Positions 1 through 5,276 of a DNA stretch of 5,683 bases are shown one piece after another. A model generated the notes under the pieces. It saw only the letters and a list, made by a program, of their open reading frames with translations. It did not search any database and was not told the origin of the DNA. The DNA comes from Legionellales bacterium (GTDB taxonomy: Bacteria > Pseudomonadota > Gammaproteobacteria > Legionellales > Legionellaceae). A program made the position numbers and the translations under genes. The stretch is taken from NCBI GenBank assembly GCA_020050955.1, contig JAGVJT010000226.1, forward strand, positions 1 through 5,683, written 5' to 3'. The first letter of the stretch is position 1. Each line of letters begins with the position of its first letter.

Positions 1-4
1 GTAT

Positions 5-571
5 GTGCATGTTGAAATTTTAGATCCACAAATGAAAGATGCTTTTGTGGACTATTTAGTCAAACAAAAGCAGGAGCTACTAGAGCAAAAAGCTGTTATA
101 GGCAAGCTGGTAACTTATTTTGATGACAAAATAGCTGCAATTGATGTTATTTTGAAAAATGTAAAAAATGATAAAACGCTTTCATGGACTGAACAAAAAG
201 TGTTAACGAGATTTTGTAATGAATTAAAGCATGATATTCGAAAACAACTCTCAGAGTTGAAACTGGGTGAATCTATTGATGATTCATATTATGAAATTCA
301 CAAACTTATCGAAGCGAAGATGGATACGATGATCCAATCATCTGCACGCATATCGATAAGAAGTGGTTTTAGAGGAGTTCTTAATGATGTATGTGAGGCG
401 TGTGGTCTGGGGCGGCCTTTTGCAATTTCACATGGTGAAGTACAAGTTGCTGTAAGGTTAATGAAGTCGACTGTACAAGATCTAAGAGTAAATGAATTAG
501 AAAAATTAAAAGAGAAAGAGCCTGCTCAGGGCGTGACTCAGGGCGCTGAAAATAACGTACGCCTGAGGTAG
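5..571 (+). CDS. Hypothetical coiled-coil-rich protein, possibly 5'-truncated by the window edge
   Basis: I do not recognise this 188-residue protein. The first in-window start is a GTG at base 5, but the frame is open back to base 1 and no ribosome binding site can be seen, so the true start may lie upstream. No signal peptide or membrane segment is visible, which suggests a cytosolic or translocated soluble protein. Residues about 10-110 are charged and almost wholly helix-forming (for example KQKQELLEQKAVIGKL), which looks like a coiled coil. A less charged stretch follows (about 115-150, with Cys130, Cys133 and GLGRPFAISHGE). Then comes another charged helix (NELEKLKEKE, 163-172) and a polar tail carrying a short AQG/TQG duplication. 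The gene converges on the small leftward gene at 589-864, with stop codons 17 bases apart. A secreted effector is conceivable in a Legionellales-type host, but nothing in the sequence proves it. Confidence 0.6.
   Translation: MHVEILDPQMKDAFVDYLVKQKQELLEQKAVIGKLVTYFDDKIAAIDVILKNVKNDKTLSWTEQKVLTRFCNELKHDIRKQLSELKLGESIDDSYYEIHKLIEAKMDTMIQSSARISIRSGFRGVLNDVCEACGLGRPFAISHGEVQVAVRLMKSTVQDLRVNELEKLKEKEPAQGVTQGAENNVRLR
525..545 (+). repeat. 9-bp direct repeat CTCAGGGCG, 12-base period
   Basis: CTCAGGGCG occurs at 525-533 and again at 537-545. The period of 12 bases is four codons, so it writes AQGV then TQGA near the C-terminus of the hypothetical protein. It looks like a small in-frame duplication in a disordered tail. 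Confidence 0.6.
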
Positions 572-591
572 AGAGAAGCGTCCGTACGTTA
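553..591. repeat. Inverted repeat spanning the stops of two convergent genes
   Basis: TAACGTACG (553-561) and CGTACGTTA (583-591) are perfect 9-bp inverted copies separated by 21 bases. The left arm covers the last codons of the rightward coiled-coil gene. Its TAG (569-571) lies in the loop, and the TAA of the leftward gene (589-591) is the end of the right arm. The position suits a bidirectional terminator or a 3'-end stabilising stem for both convergent transcripts. There is no T run on either side, so a classical intrinsic terminator is not supported. Confidence 0.45.
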
Positions 592-864
592 ATCGCATAT
601 TTGATGTTGCACACAATTACCGTTTGCATCACATTGTGTCGTTATGGCGCATGATGGTGTATCATGACTAGAAAACGAATCGCTATCGTTGGGTGTTGTT
701 ACAATGACGCCAGGATGCTCCCATGCATTGGGGTCGGTCACGGTGACACCGGGATCATTCCACTCGTCACGTATTGTATAAGCGTTGGTGGTGGTAGTAT
801 AAAAAAGAACAGCAATACATGCTATCAAGCGTATAATACAATGTTGTGGTTTGTTGATATTCAT
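589..864 (-). CDS. Small exported protein with tandem WxxPGVxVTxPN repeat and four evenly spaced cysteines
   Basis: This is a 91-residue protein of unknown function. Residues 1-28 form a plausible Sec signal peptide: a Lys near the start, a hydrophobic core (IIRLIACIAVLF) and a TNA cleavage site before Tyr29. The mature part holds two adjacent 13-residue units, 34-46 and 47-59, sharing W-x-x-PGV-x-VT-x-PN. A Ser/Asp-rich linker follows. The C-terminal segment has Cys72, Cys78, Cys84 and Cys90, exactly six residues apart, in the pattern CxxxxQCDANGNCxxxxxC. Four cysteines in a mature exported protein suggest two disulfides in the periplasm or outside the cell. The ATG is the only usable start, because an in-frame stop lies 21 bases upstream; the ribosome binding site is weak (ACGAG). 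The gene is divergent from the DUF2147 gene and convergent with the coiled-coil gene. It is preferred over the overlapping rightward frame because only this strand shows a signal peptide, repeats and patterned cysteines. Confidence 0.62.
   Translation of the reverse strand: MNINKPQHCIIRLIACIAVLFYTTTTNAYTIRDEWNDPGVTVTDPNAWEHPGVIVTTPNDSDSFSSHDTPSCAITTQCDANGNCVQHQICD
688..765 (-). repeat. Two tandem 39-bp units encoding the 13-residue repeat
   Basis: On the minus strand, 765-727 encodes EWNDPGVTVTDPN and 726-688 encodes AWEHPGVIVTTPN. Nine of 13 residues match, while by hand alignment about 24 of 39 bases match. The protein pattern is therefore better kept than a recent DNA duplication would require, which suggests an old duplication under selection. 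Confidence 0.7.
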
Positions 865-907
865 GATTTTTGCTCGTTGTTTTTATGCATTTTCTTTAAG
901 TATAGAT

Positions 908-916
908 TGGTATGAT
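908..916 (+). promoter_or_regulatory. Candidate extended -10 promoter for the DUF2147 gene
   Basis: TGGTATGAT matches an extended -10 element (TGn followed by TATGAT, five of six to TATAAT). No good -35 hexamer precedes it, which is tolerated for extended -10 promoters. Transcription would start near 922-924, giving a leader of only about 15 bases that begins at the ribosome binding site. This is a motif match only. Confidence 0.33.
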
Positions 917-922
917 CGAAAA

Positions 923-930
923 AGGGGAGA
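923..930 (+). promoter_or_regulatory. Ribosome binding site fixing the DUF2147 start
   Basis: AGGGGAGA lies seven bases before the ATG at 938. It supports that start over an upstream ATG at 851 in the same frame, which would add 29 residues in front of the signal peptide and overlap the divergent gene's start. Confidence 0.75.
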
Positions 931-937
931 AAAGCTG

Positions 938-1378
938 ATGAGCTTTAAAAAAATGGTACGGCTCGTTATGTTAGGCACCATCATTTATTTACCTTTAGTT
1001 CACGCCGAATCGCCTGTTGGGCGCTGGGTGACAGTGGATGATAAAACGGGTGATAAACGTGCAGAAATTCAATTGACAGAAGAAGATGGTCAGTTAAGTG
1101 GCACGATTGTTCGTTGTTACCCAAAGCCAGGTGACACGGGTGTTTGTTCATCGTGTCCAGGTGATTTTAAAGGCAAGCCTATTCAAGGGTTACGATTTAT
1201 TTGGGGATTAACGCATGATGGTAAAGGCACGTGGGATCACGGTGAGTTGCTCGACCCTACGACAGGGCATATTTATCATGTTAAAATGACGCGTGTTGGT
1301 AAGGAGCTTCATGTGCGCGGTTATCTTGGTTTTTCTCTAATTGGACGCAGCCAAACATGGCTACATGCTGAAGGCTAA
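938..1378 (+). CDS. DUF2147 family periplasmic protein
   Basis: The 146-residue product has a clear signal peptide (MSFKKMVRLV start, hydrophobic core, VHA cleavage before Glu24), so the mature protein of about 123 residues should be periplasmic. The rest matches the DUF2147 layout. Near the mature N-terminus is GRWVTVDDKTGDKRAEI (29-45), then GQLSGTIVR (51-59), then a cysteine cluster Cys60, Cys70 and Cys73. After that come GKPIQGL (79-85), GELLDPTTGHIY (102-113) and the family-defining end RGYLGFSLIGRSQTW (127-141). The family is a small beta-rich, lipocalin-like domain of undefined biochemical role; some members are annotated as envelope or stress proteins. The three cysteines could form a disulfide with one left over. 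The gene stands alone: divergent from the small exported-protein gene, followed by a strong hairpin, with dnaB 111 bases downstream. Family assignment is firm; function is unknown. Confidence 0.92.
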   Translation: MSFKKMVRLVMLGTIIYLPLVHAESPVGRWVTVDDKTGDKRAEIQLTEEDGQLSGTIVRCYPKPGDTGVCSSCPGDFKGKPIQGLRFIWGLTHDGKGTWDHGELLDPTTGHIYHVKMTRVGKELHVRGYLGFSLIGRSQTWLHAEG

Positions 1379-1385
1379 ATCATAC

Positions 1386-1413
1386 AATGATCAACTCCTG
1401 TGAGTTGGTCATT
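1386..1413 (+). terminator. 12-bp hairpin after the DUF2147 gene, probable terminator or 3' stem
   Basis: AATGATCAACTC (1386-1397) pairs with GAGTTGGTCATT (1402-1413) around a four-base CTGT loop. Eleven pairs are Watson-Crick and one is a U-G wobble. It begins seven bases after the DUF2147 stop codon. No T run follows on the plus strand, so it may end transcription poorly by itself or serve mainly as an RNA 3'-end protecting stem. Confidence 0.45.
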
Positions 1414-1453
1414 CATGCATGTTATAAAGATGTCTTTAAATTATAAAAGGATA

Positions 1454-1459
1454 TACAAT
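1454..1459 (+). promoter_or_regulatory. Weak -10-like box upstream of dnaB
   Basis: TACAAT matches TATAAT at five of six positions and sits in an AT-rich stretch (1421-1460) 30 bases before the dnaB start. No convincing -35 hexamer is found at 16-18 bases. Other TATAAA boxes at 1423 and 1442 are equally possible, so the exact promoter is not resolved. Confidence 0.22.
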
Positions 1460-1489
1460 TCTTCCATTCTTCTACGCTAATGCCATGCC

Positions 1490-2869
1490 GTGACTCAGAC
1501 AACTAAAAAAACAACAACTGAACTGATTAAACGCCCACCCCATTCGATAGAAGCGGAGCAATCCATCATTGGTGGTGTTATGCTTGATAATCAAGTCTGG
1601 GAAAAAGTTACGGGTAGTCTATGTGAGGCTGATTTTTACCGCGCTGAGCATCGTGTGCTTTTTCGCGCGATTGTTAATCTAGCTCGAAGAAATCAGCCTT
1701 TTGATGTGGTCACAGTCTTGGATGCACTAAAGTCTAGTAATACGCTGGATGAAGCTGGTGGTGAGGTTTATCTTTTTGAGCTTGCAAATAACACCCCAAG
1801 TGTCGCAAACGTACCGGCATATGCGGATATTGTGCGCGAAAAGTCTGTGCAACGACAGCTTATTGCTGTTGCAGGTGATATTGCTGACTCCGCGTACAAT
1901 CCTGGTGAACGAGCATTACCTGAATTATTGGATTTTGCAGAAACACGCGTTTTTGCTATTGCAGAGCAAACCTCTGTTGATGGAGGGCCTGAAGCTATTA
2001 AATCCGTGTTGGTCCGTACGGTTGAAAAAATTGATATGCTCTATCACAGTGGTGATTCTATCACGGGTCTTGCAACAGGATTATCAGATTTGGATGAGCT
2101 GACAACAGGCTTGCAACCTTCTGATTTGATCATTGTTGCTGGTCGTCCCTCGATGGGAAAAACAACCTTAGCCATGAACATGGCAGAACATGTTGCAATT
2201 AAATCTGGTAAACCTGTGCTTGTGTTTTCAATGGAGATGCCAGCTGATTCGCTTGCCATGAGAATGATGTCTTCTTTAGGACGGATTGATCAGCATCGTC
2301 TTCGCACAGGAAAATTAGATGATCAAGATTGGCCTCGCGTCACATCTGCTGTTCATATGCTTTCAGAGGCGCCTCTTTTTATTGACGATACGCCTGCATT
2401 AAGCCCAGCTGAATTACGCGCAAGAGCTAGACGACTTGCAAAAGAGCATGGTGAGTTAGGGCTGATTGTGGTGGATTATTTACAGCTGATGCGTGTTTCT
2501 GGCGTTAAGATAGAAAATAGAACAGCGGAAATTTCAGAGATTTCAAGAAGTTTAAAGGCATTAGCCAAAGAATTAAATGTCCCTGTGATAGCCCTTTCTC
2601 AGTTGAACCGAAGTTTGGAGCAACGTCAAGATAAGCGTCCAATGGTGTCAGATTTGCGGGAATCTGGTGCGATTGAGCAGGATGCGGATTTAATTTGTTT
2701 TATTTATCGTGACGAAGTCTACAACGAAGACAGTCCTGACAAAGGTTGTGCCGAGATTATTGTTGCAAAACAACGAAATGGCCCTATTGGCCGTGTTCGT
2801 GTGGCGTTTCTTGGTCAATACACACGTTTTGAAGATTTGGCCTACCAAGGTTATCAAGGGGTTGATTAA
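1490..2869 (+). CDS. dnaB: Replicative DNA helicase DnaB
   Basis: This 459-residue protein is the ring-shaped hexameric helicase that unwinds DNA 5' to 3' on the lagging-strand template and binds primase; E. coli DnaB is 471 residues. The N-terminal helical domain starts with the conserved [19 protein letters not shown] region (16-34). The linker helix follows at about 165-200. The RecA-like motor domain carries the Walker A motif GRPSMGKTT (218-226, Lys224), the catalytic glutamate in FSMEMP (Glu249) and Walker [10 protein letters not shown] (325-333, Asp329). It also has [12 protein letters not shown] (368-379), [13 protein letters not shown] (388-400) and the arginine-finger motif KQRNGPIG (427-434, Arg429). 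No intein interrupts the usual insertion sites. GTG at 1490 is the only conventional start: an in-frame TAA lies at 1478-1480 and the conserved region begins at residue 16. No Shine-Dalgarno is evident. alr begins one base after the stop. Confidence 0.98.
   Translation: MTQTTKKTTTELIKRPPHSIEAEQSIIGGVMLDNQVWEKVTGSLCEADFYRAEHRVLFRAIVNLARRNQPFDVVTVLDALKSSNTLDEAGGEVYLFELANNTPSVANVPAYADIVREKSVQRQLIAVAGDIADSAYNPGERALPELLDFAETRVFAIAEQTSVDGGPEAIKSVLVRTVEKIDMLYHSGDSITGLATGLSDLDELTTGLQPSDLIIVAGRPSMGKTTLAMNMAEHVAIKSGKPVLVFSMEMPADSLAMRMMSSLGRIDQHRLRTGKLDDQDWPRVTSAVHMLSEAPLFIDDTPALSPAELRARARRLAKEHGELGLIVVDYLQLMRVSGVKIENRTAEISEISRSLKALAKELNVPVIALSQLNRSLEQRQDKRPMVSDLRESGAIEQDADLICFIYRDEVYNEDSPDKGCAEIIVAKQRNGPIGRVRVAFLGQYTRFEDLAYQGYQGVD
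2856..2861 (+). promoter_or_regulatory. Ribosome binding site for alr inside the end of dnaB
   Basis: AAGGGG lies nine bases before the GTG at 2871 and within the last codons of dnaB. It selects the GTG start and implies that translation of alr is coupled to dnaB. Confidence 0.7.
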
Positions 2870-2870
2870 C

Positions 2871-3959
2871 GTGGCAAGACCAACCTATATTGAAATTGAT
2901 GCGAATGCATTGCGGCACAATGTCGCACGCATTAAAGCGTATTGCCCTCAACAAAAGGTGATTGCCATGGTCAAAGCGAATGCTTATGGCTGTGGATTAA
3001 CGTTTGTTGTACCAGTGCTTGATACTTCTGTTGATGCGTTTGGTGTTGCATGTTTAGAAGAAGCGATCGCACTACGAAAATTAACAGATAATGAATGTAT
3101 TTTATTTCAAGGTGTTTTTTCATCTGATGAGTTGCATCACGTGGTGTCCTTGCAGCTTCAGTGCGTGATTCATCATGCGTTGCAATTAGAATGGTTATTG
3201 AAAACACCACTGAAAAAACCAATTCGTGTCTGGGTTAAAGTGAATACTGGGATGCAGCGGTTGGGTTTTTCTTCTGATGAAGCTTTAAATGTTTTGAGAG
3301 CACTCAATCAATGCGGTTGGGTTGATAAAAATATTGGCTTAATGACACACATTGCTTGTGCAGATGATCCAACTAATCTTCAAAATCAACAGCAGTTTGA
3401 TGCTTTTGCGTACCTTGATGGATTGCCTGTGATGATGAGAAGTATCGCAAACTCCGCTGTCATTTTATCACGCCCGGATCAATTGGGTGATATTGTTCGT
3501 CCTGGTGTCATGTTGTATGGCGTTTCACCGTTTGCTGATAAAGAGGCGAGTGCTTTTGATTTAAAACCTGTGATGCGATTTATTTCAGCCATTAGTGTGA
3601 TTCATGATTGTCCAACGGAGACGCAAGTAGGGTATGGCGGCAGTTGGAAAAGCGCACGTCCATCTCGTATTGGCGTAGTTGCTGTAGGTTATGGTGATGG
3701 TTATCCTCGTCACATTGCACCTAATACGCCAACGTGGATTAATGGTCACTTGGTGCCGATTGTGGGGCGTGTTTCCATGGACATGTTAACGGTTGATTTA
3801 ACGGATTATCCTGATATAAACATAGGTGATCAGGTTGAGCTGTGGGGGCATCATCTTCCTGTTGAGGTAATCGCACGTGCGGCAGGTACCATTGCGTATG
3901 AATTAATTTGCCAGGTTTCTCCTCGTGTACGTGAGCGTGCGCGAGTGATTTCTACTTGA
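2871..3959 (+). CDS. alr: Alanine racemase (PLP-dependent)
   Basis: This 362-residue cytosolic enzyme converts L-alanine to D-alanine for peptidoglycan cross-linking. The frame stays open 54 codons upstream into dnaB, but the family N-terminus [15 protein letters not shown] begins right after the GTG at 2871, so that is the start. The PLP-binding lysine is Lys35 in VKANAYG (34-40). The TIM-barrel domain continues through [11 protein letters not shown] (123-133), LMTHIACAD (157-165) and the phosphate and pyridine contacts in [12 protein letters not shown] (206-217, Arg210 contacting the ring nitrogen by family analogy). The C-terminal beta domain supplies the second catalytic base, Tyr274, in VGYGDGYPR (272-280), then [13 protein letters not shown] (298-310). 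The usual YGHG after the PLP lysine reads YGCG here. All other key residues are present, so activity is expected. The gene is one base downstream of dnaB, as in many gammaproteobacteria, and 15 bases ahead of the lipoprotein gene. A catabolic DadX role is less likely because no dadA lies beside it. Confidence 0.97.
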   Translation: MARPTYIEIDANALRHNVARIKAYCPQQKVIAMVKANAYGCGLTFVVPVLDTSVDAFGVACLEEAIALRKLTDNECILFQGVFSSDELHHVVSLQLQCVIHHALQLEWLLKTPLKKPIRVWVKVNTGMQRLGFSSDEALNVLRALNQCGWVDKNIGLMTHIACADDPTNLQNQQQFDAFAYLDGLPVMMRSIANSAVILSRPDQLGDIVRPGVMLYGVSPFADKEASAFDLKPVMRFISAISVIHDCPTETQVGYGGSWKSARPSRIGVVAVGYGDGYPRHIAPNTPTWINGHLVPIVGRVSMDMLTVDLTDYPDINIGDQVELWGHHLPVEVIARAAGTIAYELICQVSPRVRERARVIST

Positions 3960-3974
3960 AGATAAGGGGGCTAT

Positions 3975-4424
3975 ATGAAAAAAAATACACTAATCTCTGT
4001 CTCACTGTCCATGCTGTTGGTTGGGTGTGCTGAAGTTAATAACGAGCAAGTTGGCATGGTAACCGGTGGGGTTGTTGGTGGGTTATTAGGCAGCCAGTTT
4101 GGCAGTGGTGCCGGTAAAGTTGCTGCTGCTGCAGGAGGGGCTTTTATTGGAACAGTATTGGGTGGCCGCATTGGCAAATACATGGATCGTCAAGATCGCT
4201 TAGAAATGCAACGCGCATTAGAAACTGCTCCCACGGGGCGTGGTATCGCATGGACAAACCCAGACAATGGCAATCGTTATAATGTAACACCAACACGAAC
4301 TTATTATGTGAGTGAGCAGCCGTGCCGTGAATACACGACAAAAGCAGAAATTGGCGGCAAAACAGAACAAATTTATGGAAAAGCGTGTCGACAGGCAGAT
4401 GGTGCTTGGAAAGTTGTCTCGTAA
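3975..4424 (+). CDS. Glycine-zipper 2TM lipoprotein, Rickettsia 17 kDa surface antigen type
   Basis: The 149-residue product has a lipoprotein signal peptide with lipobox LVGC (15-18), so Cys18 should be lipidated. Ala at +2 predicts sorting to the outer membrane. Residues 26-66 are a glycine-zipper double segment with Gly or Ala every few residues ([16 protein letters not shown], then [18 protein letters not shown]). This is followed by the family hallmark YMDRQDR (69-75) and a polar C-terminal domain with [13 protein letters not shown] (92-104), PCREY (116-120) and [12 protein letters not shown] (136-147). Length and layout match the rickettsial 17 kDa antigen family (about 159 residues). 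Cys117 and Cys138 may form a disulfide. These proteins are thought to help keep envelope integrity; a precise role is not established. A strong Shine-Dalgarno AAGGGGG (3964-3970) lies four bases before the ATG, a slightly short spacing. The 15-base gap after alr suggests cotranscription with dnaB-alr. Confidence 0.93.
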   Translation: MKKNTLISVSLSMLLVGCAEVNNEQVGMVTGGVVGGLLGSQFGSGAGKVAAAAGGAFIGTVLGGRIGKYMDRQDRLEMQRALETAPTGRGIAWTNPDNGNRYNVTPTRTYYVSEQPCREYTTKAEIGGKTEQIYGKACRQADGAWKVVS

Positions 4425-4428
4425 GATA

Positions 4429-4486
4429 GAGGCATTAATTTATTGACGCAGCGCTTCTTCATCTGGCAAGATGCCTCATCGTTTTT
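4429..4486 (+). terminator. Long-loop stem plus T run after the lipoprotein gene
   Basis: GAGGCAT (4429-4435) is a perfect inverted copy of ATGCCTC (4471-4477), with one possible extra U-G pair inside. ATCG and five T (4482-4486) follow. The loop is long (about 33-35 bases) and holds a small alternative stem, GGCA-AGA-TGCC (4465-4475), that competes for the right arm. The position between the lipoprotein stop and etfB suits a terminator of the dnaB-alr unit, or an attenuator-like switch ahead of etfB. Either reading is tentative. Confidence 0.35.
4443..4472 (+). promoter_or_regulatory. Possible etfB promoter, good -35 and poor -10
   Basis: TTGACG (4443-4448) matches the -35 consensus at five of six. 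The only hexamer at a workable distance is CAAGAT (4467-4472, 18-base spacer), which matches only three of six. It lies inside the loop of the stem described at 4429-4486. An activator-dependent promoter, or chance, are both possible. Confidence 0.22.
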
Positions 4487-4490
4487 AGGA
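4487..4490 (+). promoter_or_regulatory. Ribosome binding site favouring the first etfB ATG
   Basis: AGGA is six bases before the ATG at 4497. A second purine block, GAGGG (4501-4505), is only three bases before the ATG at 4509, which is too close for a good site. This favours 4497, although the family N-terminus (MKVLVAVKRV) would begin at 4509. Confidence 0.45.
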
Positions 4491-4496
4491 TGATTC

Positions 4497-5258
4497 ATGC
4501 GAGGGATGATGAAAGTTCTTGTTGCAGTTAAACGTGTGATTGACCCTTATGTTAAAATACGCGTTCGTGCTGATGGGAAAGGGGTTGAGACGCAAAACAT
4601 CAAACATGCGATGAATCCGTTTGATGAAATTGCGGTTGAAGAAGCGGTGCGACTGTTAGAAAAAAATATTGCAACAGACGTGCTCGCTGTTTCCATTGGG
4701 ACGGATGCATGCCAAGAAACATTACGCCATGCCATGGCACTTGGTCTCACGCGTGGGCATCTTATTCAGACAGATAAAACGCATTGTAGTTTGAACATTG
4801 CTAAAATTTTACATTGCATTATTGAAGATGAAAAACCAGATCTTGTTTTGATGGGAAAACAAGCCATTGATGATGATAATAATCAATGTGCTCAAATGCT
4901 AGCGGCTTTGCTAAATTGGCCTCAAGTAACGTTTGCATCTGCTTTAACCGTTGATGGAAATGTCTACACTGTCGAACGTGAAACAGACAGTGGTTCAGAG
5001 ACGTTAATGTTGAATGGTCCTGCTGTAATTAGTGTGGACTTGCGCCTTAATGAGCCCCGTTATGCCAGTTTACCGAATATCATGAAAGCCAAGCAAAAAC
5101 CTCTTGTTTGTACACCTCTTCAAACGCTAAATCTTGATTTAAAAGATCATGTTGAAATTTTATCTGTAACACCACCATCGACACGTTCAGGAGGGGTTAA
5201 AGTCGACTCAGTGGAGCAACTTATCGATAAGCTGCGTCACGAAGCGAAAGTACTCTAA
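4497..5258 (+). CDS. etfB: Electron transfer flavoprotein beta subunit
   Basis: This subunit pairs with EtfA to form a cytosolic heterodimer that takes electrons from acyl-CoA and related dehydrogenases and hands them to ETF-ubiquinone oxidoreductase. The beta subunit holds a structural AMP in the bacterial and mitochondrial type. The 253-residue length fits the family (about 250-255). Visible hallmarks are KVLVAVKRVIDPYVKIRV (6-23), NPFDEIAVEEAVRL (40-53), the nucleotide-site region MGKQAIDDDNNQCAQMLAAL (119-138) and WPQVTFAS (141-148). The ETF-beta signature region is VERETDSGSETL...GPAVISVDLRLNEPRYASLPN (about 159-194), followed by the IMKAKQKP loop (195-202), which in the family contacts partner dehydrogenases. 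Three ATGs (4497, 4506, 4509) are possible; 4497 has the better-spaced AGGA, and choosing 4509 would remove four residues. etfA follows after 18 bases, so the two genes form an operon. Confidence 0.97.
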   Translation: MRGMMKVLVAVKRVIDPYVKIRVRADGKGVETQNIKHAMNPFDEIAVEEAVRLLEKNIATDVLAVSIGTDACQETLRHAMALGLTRGHLIQTDKTHCSLNIAKILHCIIEDEKPDLVLMGKQAIDDDNNQCAQMLAALLNWPQVTFASALTVDGNVYTVERETDSGSETLMLNGPAVISVDLRLNEPRYASLPNIMKAKQKPLVCTPLQTLNLDLKDHVEILSVTPPSTRSGGVKVDSVEQLIDKLRHEAKVL

Positions 5259-5276
5259 GCGCAAAAGGAGAATGGA

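Noticed and set aside
381..632. Leftward frame overlapping the coiled-coil gene and the convergent junction
   Set aside because: It shadows two better-supported genes and shows no signal, motif or ribosome binding site.
664..915. Rightward open frame overlapping the small exported-protein gene
   Set aside because: It is antisense to 589-864, has no ribosome binding site or recognisable features, and runs into the DUF2147 promoter region. The leftward frame has a signal peptide, repeats and patterned cysteines.
851..937. 29-residue N-terminal extension of the DUF2147 protein
   Set aside because: The strong AGGGGAGA seven bases before the ATG at 938 and the signal peptide starting there favour the shorter form. 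The extension would also overlap the divergent gene's start.
2132..2260. Possible intein insertion around the DnaB Walker A motif
   Set aside because: The motif GRPSMGKTT and flanking residues are continuous and the protein has normal length.
2709..2870. 54-codon upstream extension of alr within dnaB
   Set aside because: It lies out of frame over conserved dnaB coding sequence. The alr family N-terminus begins at the GTG at 2871, which has its own ribosome binding site.
3971..4183. Leftward proline-rich frame opposite the lipoprotein gene
   Set aside because: The proline and alanine content is just the complement of the Gly-rich zipper codons. The plus-strand gene has a lipobox and family motifs.
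8..5162. Exact 15-bp match CATGTTGAAATTTTA at 8-22 and 5148-5162
   Set aside because: Both copies sit in coding frames writing H-V-E-I-L in unrelated proteins. Flanks do not match and there is no element structure, so chance in AT-rich coding sequence is the simplest reading.
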